NCBI GenBank assembly: GCA_023427355.1
Contig: JAEZBK010000284.1
Location: 1-6,293 of the forward strand
DNA: 6,293 nt
Origin: Pseudomonadota bacterium
GTDB taxonomy: Bacteria > Pseudomonadota > Alphaproteobacteria > Micropepsales > Micropepsaceae
Reading direction: 5' to 3'
Positions 1-6,293 of this stretch are shown in pieces (positions within the stretch are counted from its first letter, which is position 1; each line of letters begins with the position of its first letter). A program made the position numbers and the translations under genes. Under the pieces are notes generated by a model. The model saw nothing but the letters and a program-made list of their open reading frames with translations. It was not told the origin of the DNA and ran no database searches.

Positions 1-39
1 CTATTGGAACAGCTGACTAGATCGCAGTGACGAGAGGAA

Positions 40-60
40 CGTGCAGGAACATCCTGCACG
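40..60 (-). terminator. Hairpin downstream of tRNA-Lys, possible terminator
   Basis: A perfect 9-bp inverted repeat (cgtgcagga at 40-48, tcctgcacg at 52-60) with a 3-nt loop lies 36 bases past the CCA end of the tRNA gene. Read on the minus strand, the stem is followed by TTCCTCTCG, which is pyrimidine-rich but not a true U-tract. Position and stem strength suggest a transcript end or a 3'-end protecting structure for the tRNA precursor. The missing U-run makes a classical intrinsic terminator uncertain. The rest of 1-96 shows no gene. Confidence 0.4.
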
Positions 61-96
61 AGGAAATTCGAAGCTGCTGATTTCCAAGGAGAAAAA

Positions 97-172
<76 letters not shown>

Positions 173-205
173 ACGCGCCGGTCTGGGTCACGGACCGGAG
201 GGCGG

Positions 206-234
206 CTTATAGCCAAGGGGTCTGGCCATGTCCA
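206..234 (-). promoter_or_regulatory. Sigma70-type promoter of tRNA-Lys
   Basis: On the minus strand a -35 element TGGACA (234-229) and a -10 element TATAAG (211-206) are separated by exactly 17 bases. Each hexamer matches the housekeeping consensus at five of six positions. Initiation would fall near 199, giving a leader of roughly 27 nt before the mature tRNA 5' end at 172. An inverted repeat CCGGTC/GACCGG (178-183 with 193-198) occupies most of that leader, so the precursor may carry a hairpin just upstream of the RNase P cleavage site. No start site has been mapped; this rests on sequence match and position. Confidence 0.7.
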
Positions 235-307
235 CAGCCATCCCGCTCCATCCACACCTTTGAAATATCAGGCTATTTCCGCAGCGTTGCCAGTTCCGGA
301 AGCCACG

Positions 308-328
308 CGCGGCGCATTCCGCGCCGCG
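308..328 (-). terminator. GC-rich hairpin after rodA, possible operon terminator
   Basis: An 8-bp perfect inverted repeat (cgcggcgc at 308-315, gcgccgcg at 321-328) with loop attcc begins 37 bases downstream of the rodA stop codon. It is the strongest structure I noticed between rodA and the tRNA promoter. On the minus strand it is followed by TGGCTTCCGG, so there is no U-tract. It could be a weak or Rho-assisted terminator or a 3' stabilising stem for the elongation operon mRNA. The remaining bases between 235 and 365 show no gene. Confidence 0.35.
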
Positions 329-365
329 ACTCTGCGCCCCGCGGACAGGGGTGGGGAAAACGCCC

Positions 366-1520
366 TCAGATGATTCCGCCGCTATGCCGGGGAATCTCGA
401 CCTGGCGGTGAATATGCACGCTCATCAGCAGGCCGAAACCGAACAGCACGGTCAGCATGGCCGAGCCGCCATAGGACAGCAGCGGCATCGGAATGCCCAC
501 CACCGGGATCAGGCCCATCACCATCGCGCCATTGATCATGATGTAGAAGAAGAAGTTCAGCGTCACGCCCATCGCCAGCAGGCGCGCAAACTGGCTGCGC
601 GCGCTCATGGCGATCTGCACACCATAGAACAGGATCACGCCGAACAGGACCAGGATCGCCAGCGCGCCGACAAAGCCGAACTCCTCGCAGATGGCGGTCC
701 AGATGAAGTCGGTCTGCTTTTCGGGCAGGAAGTTCAGCCGGCTCTGCGTGCCTTCCAGGAAGCCCTTGCCCGTCACCCCGCCCGAGCCGATGGCGATCTT
801 GGACTGGGTGATGTTCCAGCCCTTGCCCAGGGCATCGGCCCCCGGATTGAGGAAGGTTTCCACCCGCGCCTTCTGGTAGTCGTGCAGCAGGAACATCCAG
901 GCCAGCGGAATGGCGGCGATGATCGCGCCGATGGCGGGACCGATCCACCACCAGGACAGGCCGGCCAGGAACAGCAGTGCGCAGCCATCGGCGATGACGA
1001 TCAGGGTGGTGCCCAGATTGGGCTGCAACAGCACCAGCACCGCGGGCACTGCGATCATTGCCAGGCAACTGGCCAGGTGCAGCGGCTGGGACACTTCCTC
1101 CACGCTCTTGCCATGAAGGAAACGCGCCAGCGCCAGCACCAGCGACACTTTCATCAGCTCGGAAGGCTGCAGGCCGAAGCCGCCCAGCGACACCCAGCGC
1201 TGCGCGCCCATGCCCACCGTGCCCATCACCACCACCGCCACCAGCAGCAGCAGGGCCACCGCATAGGCGGGATAGGCCAGGCTCATCCAGATCCGGATAT
1301 CGATCGTCGCCACCGCCACCAGCACGAACAGGCCCAGAATCAGCTTGAGCAACTGCGACAGCGCCCAGGGGTCCATCTGTCCGCCCGCGACCGAATAGAG
1401 CATCACCACGCCCGCGCCCGCGACCAGCGCGATCAGCAGCACCAGGCCCCAGTTGATTTCCTGAAGCTTGTCCCAGACCGACAAGGTCCGCTTGGCGGCA
1501 GCATAGGCGCGCAGGGCCAT
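366..1520 (-). CDS. rodA: RodA, SEDS-family peptidoglycan glycosyltransferase
   Basis: This 384-residue inner-membrane protein polymerises lipid II into glycan strands for lateral wall growth and acts as a pair with PBP2. It is about the usual family length (near 370-380), with roughly ten hydrophobic segments between residues 24 and 370. Family signatures are intact: GAQRW at 105-109, QPSE at 118-121, QPNLGTT at 166-172, DYQKARV at 214-220 and PLLSYGGS at 346-353. Asp271 in EKQTDFIW aligns with the catalytic aspartate of characterised RodA proteins (known from the family; the alignment is mine). The ATG shares its A with the mrdA stop (TGATG), and AAGGAG sits 8 nt upstream (1529-1534), inside the end of mrdA, which supports this start. 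It is the last gene of the operon. Also called mrdB. FtsW is the close relative, but the adjacent PBP2 and mre genes point to RodA. Confidence 0.98.
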   Translation of the reverse strand: MALRAYAAAKRTLSVWDKLQEINWGLVLLIALVAGAGVVMLYSVAGGQMDPWALSQLLKLILGLFVLVAVATIDIRIWMSLAYPAYAVALLLLVAVVVMGTVGMGAQRWVSLGGFGLQPSELMKVSLVLALARFLHGKSVEEVSQPLHLASCLAMIAVPAVLVLLQPNLGTTLIVIADGCALLFLAGLSWWWIGPAIGAIIAAIPLAWMFLLHDYQKARVETFLNPGADALGKGWNITQSKIAIGSGGVTGKGFLEGTQSRLNFLPEKQTDFIWTAICEEFGFVGALAILVLFGVILFYGVQIAMSARSQFARLLAMGVTLNFFFYIMINGAMVMGLIPVVGIPMPLLSYGGSAMLTVLFGFGLLMSVHIHRQVEIPRHSGGII

Positions 1521-3442
1521 CAGCCGGGCTCCTTCCTGGCCGGACGGGTGTTCTTCGCCCCGCGCGTGGCGCCGCCCGACGCGGCCTTCACCGGATAGGC
1601 CGTGGGGCGGGACACCACATCGCGCTTCTGGGCGAAGGTGAGGATGTCGCGCGCCATTTCCACATGCGGATGGCCGACCGCGCCATGCTCGAGAATGATC
1701 GAGAGCGCATAGCGGGGATTGACGAAGGGCGCATAGCCGACGAACAGCGCATGATCGCGCAGTTTCCAGGCCAGGTTCTGGTTGCTGGTCAGGCCGCGCG
1801 CGCGTTCCTCGCTGCTGAAGCGGCGCACCTGCGCCGTGCCGGTCTTGCCGGCCATTTCCAGCCCCGGTTCGTTGATGCGCCAGGCATAGGCGGTGCCGCC
1901 GGGCACATTGGTCACCATGTTCAGGCCCTGTCGCACCACGCCCAGCGCCTCTTCGGAGAAGCCCAGATTGGGCACGTTCTCGCGTTCCAGGACGCGATCA
2001 CCCACCGAATGCACGATATGGGCATCGACGGCCTTGCCGCCGGCGACGCGGGCCGTCATCTGGCACAGCTGCAGCGGCGTCACCGTGACATAGCCCTGAC
2101 CGATAGAGGCGCTGATCGTGTCGCCCTGCTGCCAGGCCCATTTGTAGGTCTTCATCTTCCATTCGCGGCCGGGAATCAGCCCGCCGCGTTCGCCCGGCAA
2201 TTCGATGCCGGTGGGGGCGCCCAGGCCCAGTTGCTTGGCCGTCTGCTCGATCTTGTCTATGCCCAGCCGCCGCGCCGTCTCGGCGAAGAAGATGTTGCAG
2301 CTCTGCTGCAAGGCGCCCTGGACATCGACCGAGCCATGGCCGCCACGCTTCCAGCAATGGAAGGCATGGCCGCCGAAATTGTACACGCCGCTGCAATGGA
2401 CACGATGACTTGGCGTGGCGATGCCCGCTTCCACCGCCGCCAGCGCCACCGCGACCTTGAAGGTCGAGCCCGGCACATAGGTGCCGCCGATCGCCTTGTT
2501 GAGCAGCGGCTTGTAATCGGAGGTGGACAGATCGCGCCATTGCGCGCCCGTAAGGCCCACATTGAACCAGTTGGGATCGAAGCCCGGCGTCGAGGAGAGC
2601 GACAGGATCGCCCCGGTGTGCACATCCATCACGATGCAGGCGCCGCTTTCCTGGCCCAGCCGCTGGTCGGCGAAGCGCTGCAGTTCGCAATCGATGGTCA
2701 GCCAGACATCCTGGCCCTGCTCGCCCGCATCCTTGCCCAGTTCGCGCACGATGCGGCCAAAGGCGTTGACTTCGACCCGGCTGTCGCCGGCGGTGCCGCG
2801 CAGTTCCTTGTCATAGGCTTTCTCGATGCCGCGCTTGCCGATGCGATAGCCCGGCAGGTCCAGCAGCGGATCGGTGTCGTCCTTGAGATCCTCCTGGCTG
2901 ACCGAGGCGACATAGCCCAGCACATGCACCATCTCGGCGCCGAAGGGATAATCGCGCGTCTCGCCCACATCGGGCTGCACGCCGGGCAGGTAGGGCAAAT
3001 GGAGATTGACCCGCGAGAACTCTTCCCAGGACAGATTCTCCGCGACCGGCACGGGCACGAATTTCTTGTTCTTGGCCACGTCGGCCAGAACCCGCTTTTT
3101 CTGCGCCTCGGTGAGGTGCAGCACCTTGCCGATCTGGTCCAGAGCCTCGGCCACGCCTTCCTTGGCCTGCTCGGCCACGATCATCACGCGATAGTTGCGC
3201 CGGTTGGTGGCCATCTCGGCGCCGAAACGGTCCATCACGCGCCCGCGCATCGGCGCCACCGGGCGCTGGGAGACGCGGTTCTGCTCGGCGGCGGAGAGAT
3301 ACTCCTCACCCTGCAAGATCTGGAGCTGGTAGAGGCGTCCCGCCAGCACGCCGAAGACCAGCGTCATGGCGCCGGACACGCCCAGCGAGCGGCGGGTGAA
3401 GGTGGTGTAGCGGCTCTTGTCCTTCTTGTCGAAGACCGGCAT
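1520..3442 (-). CDS. mrdA: Penicillin-binding protein 2, elongation-specific transpeptidase
   Basis: This 640-residue class B penicillin-binding protein forms peptide crosslinks in the periplasm during rod elongation and is the partner of RodA. A short basic cytoplasmic N-terminus leads into one membrane anchor at about 20-40. The dimerisation/pedestal region follows (RGRVMDRFG at 66-74, RDYPFG at 163-168, GIEKAYDKEL at 205-214), then the transpeptidase domain. Catalytic motifs are complete: STFK at 326-329 with nucleophile Ser326, SCN at 381-383 and KTGT at 533-536. Cys350, Cys363, His369 and Cys382 cluster around the active site and may bind a metal (see findings). The basic tail after about 610 looks disordered. 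Length is normal for the family. The ATG overlaps the mreD stop by one base (TGATG), and AGGAG lies 9 nt upstream (3452-3456) inside the last mreD codons. PBP3/FtsI is the alternative, but the neighbours make PBP2 clear. Confidence 0.98.
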   Translation of the reverse strand: MPVFDKKDKSRYTTFTRRSLGVSGAMTLVFGVLAGRLYQLQILQGEEYLSAAEQNRVSQRPVAPMRGRVMDRFGAEMATNRRNYRVMIVAEQAKEGVAEALDQIGKVLHLTEAQKKRVLADVAKNKKFVPVPVAENLSWEEFSRVNLHLPYLPGVQPDVGETRDYPFGAEMVHVLGYVASVSQEDLKDDTDPLLDLPGYRIGKRGIEKAYDKELRGTAGDSRVEVNAFGRIVRELGKDAGEQGQDVWLTIDCELQRFADQRLGQESGACIVMDVHTGAILSLSSTPGFDPNWFNVGLTGAQWRDLSTSDYKPLLNKAIGGTYVPGSTFKVAVALAAVEAGIATPSHRVHCSGVYNFGGHAFHCWKRGGHGSVDVQGALQQSCNIFFAETARRLGIDKIEQTAKQLGLGAPTGIELPGERGGLIPGREWKMKTYKWAWQQGDTISASIGQGYVTVTPLQLCQMTARVAGGKAVDAHIVHSVGDRVLERENVPNLGFSEEALGVVRQGLNMVTNVPGGTAYAWRINEPGLEMAGKTGTAQVRRFSSEERARGLTSNQNLAWKLRDHALFVGYAPFVNPRYALSIILEHGAVGHPHVEMARDILTFAQKRDVVSRPTAYPVKAASGGATRGAKNTRPARKEPG

Positions 3443-3978
3443 CAGAAATCACTCCTGAGCGGTCCGACAAAACGGTGATGCAGCATCGCCACGACATAGG
3501 TCGCGGGGATGTAGAAGGCCACGGTCATCGCAAGCTGCGCCACCACGGGGCCCAGCGGCGGCAGGCGCCAGTAATAGACCCCAACGACGAAACAGGCCGT
3601 GGCGATGGCCGCCAGCGCCGTGGCGGCGAAACCCAGCAACGCACCCAGGCCGGCAAGACCGGCGAAGCTTTCGCGCTGGCGCGCGACCAGCGCATAGGCC
3701 AGCACGAAGGACAGGGTCCAGACGCCGGGCGGCGCGCCGCTCATCACGTCTTCCAGCATGCCGATGGCGAACGCAGCGGCGGGCGTCATCAGGTCGGGAC
3801 GCACCAGGCACCAGAAATAGACCGGCGCCAGCGCCAGAAGCGGCGCAGGCACGGCGCCGCCCACGAAGGAGATGGGCGTGTTGGCGATGATGACGCCCAC
3901 AAAGCCGCACAACAGCGGCAGCAGCGCCGCGAAGAAGCGGGACACGGCGGGGGCGTAGAGCTTTTCCGTCGTGCCCAT
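3442..3978 (-). CDS. mreD: MreD, rod-shape-determining membrane protein
   Basis: This 178-residue, strongly hydrophobic inner-membrane protein of the elongation complex works with MreC and influences activation of the PBP2-RodA pair. Hydrophobic stretches lie at about 14-34, 42-60, 64-78, 86-100, 106-136 and 143-166, consistent with five or six membrane spans. The stretch PVYFWCLVRPDLMTP (52-66) followed by GMLEDVMSG (73-81) matches the conserved MreD core pattern of aromatic residues, a proline and then G-x-L-x-D. MreD is poorly conserved overall, so the call relies on this core, the size and the position between mreC and mrdA. The start codon directly abuts the mreC stop (TAAATG) and there is only a weak ribosome-binding match, so expression probably depends on translation of mreC. 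Confidence 0.93.
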   Translation of the reverse strand: MGTTEKLYAPAVSRFFAALLPLLCGFVGVIIANTPISFVGGAVPAPLLALAPVYFWCLVRPDLMTPAAAFAIGMLEDVMSGAPPGVWTLSFVLAYALVARQRESFAGLAGLGALLGFAATALAAIATACFVVGVYYWRLPPLGPVVAQLAMTVAFYIPATYVVAMLHHRFVGPLRSDF

Positions 3979-4980
3979 TTATTCGGACCCCGCATCGTCG
4001 GGCGCGGCGGCCGGCGTGGCAGGCGCCTGCGCGGCAGGTGCAGGCGGGCGGCGCACACCCAGGGGAGGCTTCGGCGCCTCGGTGGGAACACTGGCGGGCG
4101 GCGGCGGCGGCACCGGCTTGAGCCCGGCGGCTTCGGCCGGCAGCTGGGCCGCAGGCGGCAGGGCTTCCTGCGGACGGGCGAAGTTCAGGATCTGCACGCT
4201 TTCGCTGCGCGACGCATCGGCCAGCAGCGCCACGCGGAAGCCGTCGCCATCGGCGATGACGGTGCCGATGGGAAGTCCCGGCGGCACCAGACCGCCCTGT
4301 CCGGAGGTCACGACCTGGTCGCCCGCCTTGATGGTGATGTTGGGGGCCAGCATGTCGAGCCGGGGCGCGGCGGCATTGTCGCCCGCCAGCATCGCCTGCA
4401 CCTGGCCCGGCGCGACGGAGACGGGGATGCGGCTGTTGATGTCGGTGAGCAGGATCACCCAGCTTGTGTTGCGGCCGGTGAGATACAGCCGGCCGATCAT
4501 GCCGTTCTCGTCCATCACCGCCTGACCGGCGCGCGCGCCATGGGCGGCGCCGGCATCCAGGATCATGGTGCGCAGGAACGGACGGGTGGCGCGCCCGATC
4601 ACGCGGGCCACCACGGCGTTCATCTCCGGATCGGGCACGGCTTTGAGCAGCTTTTCGTAATGGCGCACGCGGCCCTCGAGCACGACCGAGGTGTTGCGCC
4701 ATTGCAGGAGACGGGCATTCTCCTGCTTCAGCTTCAGATTTTCCTCATAGACGCGGAAGATGTCGCCGATGGAGCCGATCCAGCGCTCTGCGCCGTCCAG
4801 CGGCGCGCGGACCTGGGACAGGACCGGCGCCATCCAGTCGGTGATGCGCGCGCGCGCGCCGTCGAACAGGCCCGTCTGGGCCTTGCCCACCAGCACCAGG
4901 ACCACCGCAAGCGCCAGGACGATGACCAGCGGAAGCTGGGCATTGCCGCGGCGGGCGATCTTCCAGGGACCGTTGGCCAT
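3979..4980 (-). CDS. mreC: MreC, elongasome scaffold protein
   Basis: This 333-residue bitopic protein scaffolds the elongation complex in the periplasm. In characterised systems MreC binds PBP2 and helps switch it to its active form. A basic cytoplasmic start (KIARRGN) precedes one membrane span at about 16-32. A predicted coiled coil follows at about 68-113, including EENLKLKQENARLLQWRN. The two-lobed beta domain covers about 120-268, with recognisable stretches such as VIGRATRPFLRTMILDAG (127-144) and GQGGLVPPGLPIGTV (227-241). Residues from about 270 to 333 are rich in Pro and Ala, with five consecutive prolines at 291-295, and are probably disordered; many MreC proteins lack such a long tail. 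A (GC)7 run at 4846-4859 encodes residues 40-45. The gene starts 34 nt after mreB behind a hairpin that holds the presumed Shine-Dalgarno sequence (4981-5014), and its TAA stop abuts mreD. Confidence 0.97.
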   Translation of the reverse strand: MANGPWKIARRGNAQLPLVIVLALAVVLVLVGKAQTGLFDGARARITDWMAPVLSQVRAPLDGAERWIGSIGDIFRVYEENLKLKQENARLLQWRNTSVVLEGRVRHYEKLLKAVPDPEMNAVVARVIGRATRPFLRTMILDAGAAHGARAGQAVMDENGMIGRLYLTGRNTSWVILLTDINSRIPVSVAPGQVQAMLAGDNAAAPRLDMLAPNITIKAGDQVVTSGQGGLVPPGLPIGTVIADGDGFRVALLADASRSESVQILNFARPQEALPPAAQLPAEAAGLKPVPPPPPASVPTEAPKPPLGVRRPPAPAAQAPATPAAAPDDAGSE

Positions 4981-5014
4981 TGTGTAACGCGGCTCCCGCC
5001 CGCGTTTTCAGGAT
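4981..5014 (-). promoter_or_regulatory. mreB-mreC spacer with hairpin presenting the mreC RBS
   Basis: This is the only real gap inside the operon. On the minus strand it forms a perfect 7-bp stem, AACGCGG (5006-5000) with CCGCGTT (4992-4986), around the 7-nt loop GCGGGAG. The only reasonable Shine-Dalgarno match for mreC, GGGAG (4997-4993), lies in the loop, 12 nt from the ATG. That spacing is long if the RNA is linear but effectively shorter when the stem folds. There is no U-tract after the stem on this strand, so it is not a standard terminator. It may tune MreC relative to MreB or mark an RNA processing point; either role is inference. Confidence 0.5.
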
Positions 5015-6073
<1,059 letters not shown>

Positions 6074-6084
6074 TCAATCAGCCA

Positions 6085-6100
6085 GGCGCCCGCCGGCGCC
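6085..6100 (-). repeat. GC-rich hairpin in the mreB leader
   Basis: GGCGCC at 6085-6090 and again at 6095-6100, each self-complementary, flank the 4-nt spacer cgcc and can fold into a 6-bp hairpin. The flanks carry the direct repeat CCAGGCGC (6082-6089 and 6100-6107). If transcription of mreB starts upstream near 6142, this structure would sit in the 5' untranslated region, about 30-45 nt before the start codon. It has no U-tract after it on the minus strand; the T6 run there precedes it. Confidence 0.35.
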
Positions 6101-6146
6101 CAGGCGCAAAAAAGCCGGGTTCGAGCCTGCAACCGAAGGGCGCCGT

Positions 6147-6192
6147 GGCTTACAATCCCCTGGCCGCTGGCTCAAGCGGCAATCGGCTTACA
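6147..6192. repeat. GGCTTACA direct repeats flanking an inverted repeat
   Basis: The octamer GGCTTACA occurs at 6147-6154 and 6185-6192, 38 bases apart, each followed by a C-rich tract. Between them is a perfect inverted repeat, GCCGCT (6163-6168) with AGCGGC (6175-6180), around a 6-nt loop. On the minus strand each copy reads TGTAAGCC and contains a -10-like TGTAAG. The arrangement suits a regulator-binding region or two start points for mreB, but I recognise no specific operator. Confidence 0.3.
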
Positions 6193-6262
6193 GCCCCGCA
6201 ACCCGGCCCCGCCTGCCGCGTTTGCGGTGCATACGAGGCCCCTGAAACCCGAGGAACCCACC

Positions 6263-6293
6263 ATGCGCAAATCCACCCTTGCCCTCCTGGCCC
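6263..6293 (+). CDS. Start of an unidentified, probably exported protein (partial)
   Basis: An open frame begins at ATG 6263 and runs off the window end after ten complete codons, reading MRKSTLALLA. The start is supported by GAGG at 6251-6254, 8 nt upstream of the ATG. The short basic N-region followed by small hydrophobic residues is typical of the beginning of a Sec signal peptide or lipoprotein signal, so the product is probably exported; this is inference from ten residues. It is transcribed divergently from mreB and need not be functionally related. No family can be assigned. Confidence 0.6.
   Translation, partial: MRKSTLALLA

Noticed and set aside
351..1598. 415-residue open frame on the plus strand antisense to rodA
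   Set aside because: It is rich in His, Gln, Arg and Asp and lacks any recognisable domain. It is the expected stop-free antisense reading of a GC-rich gene; RodA on the other strand has all family motifs.
1664..3478. 604-residue open frame on the plus strand antisense to mrdA
   Set aside because: It has the same biased composition, lies opposite a complete PBP2 gene with intact catalytic motifs, and shows no domain signature.
3449..4702. 417-residue minus-strand open frame across mreC and mreD
   Set aside because: It is an alternate-frame shadow, extremely Arg/Ala-rich, running through two genes that are supported by motifs and neat junctions.
4986..5010. Hairpin followed by TTTT on the plus strand, resembling a terminator
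   Set aside because: No plus-strand transcription unit leads into it. The structure is better explained as a minus-strand mRNA feature at the mreC start.
6114..6130. tRNA T-arm-like sequence (gggttcgagcc)
   Set aside because: The flanks cannot form a 5-bp T stem, and no acceptor, D or anticodon arm is present at the required distances.

Overview
The window is a GC-rich chromosomal segment, most likely from an alphaproteobacterium. The MreB sequence has the alphaproteobacterial style, from the N-terminal MFSRLFGF helix through an uninterrupted run of closely matching motifs. The PBP2 has the Cys/His-rich active-site surround that I associate with this class, and the coding regions are strongly GC-biased. 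I cannot place it to genus. No mobile element, phage, CRISPR array or defence gene is visible.

Layout, left to right. Positions 1-96 hold no gene, only a 9-bp perfect hairpin that could end the tRNA transcript. A minus-strand tRNA-Lys(CUU) gene with an encoded CCA end lies at 97-172, with a good sigma70-type promoter at 206-234. Positions 235-365 hold a GC-rich hairpin just downstream of rodA. From 6055 down to 366, on the minus strand, is the complete cell-elongation cluster in the order mreB, mreC, mreD, mrdA (PBP2), rodA. A 207-bp divergent intergenic region (6056-6262) carries repeats and hairpins. The window ends with the first ten codons of a plus-strand gene whose product starts like a secreted protein.

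How the genes work together: MreB forms membrane-bound filaments. MreC and MreD connect these filaments to the periplasmic synthases. RodA (SEDS glycosyltransferase) polymerises lipid II into glycan strands and PBP2 (transpeptidase) crosslinks them, giving lateral wall growth and rod shape. The five genes are packed tightly: 34 nt between mreB and mreC, zero between mreC and mreD (TAAATG), and a one-base TGATG overlap at both mreD/mrdA and mrdA/rodA. Co-transcription and translational coupling are therefore likely. All catalytic motifs I could check are intact.

This is essentially an ordinary housekeeping region. The observations most worth a second look are a hairpin that puts the presumed mreC ribosome-binding site in its loop, a likely CCHC-type metal site beside the PBP2 active site, and a direct-repeat/inverted-repeat element upstream of mreB. 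I see no evidence for a new biological system.
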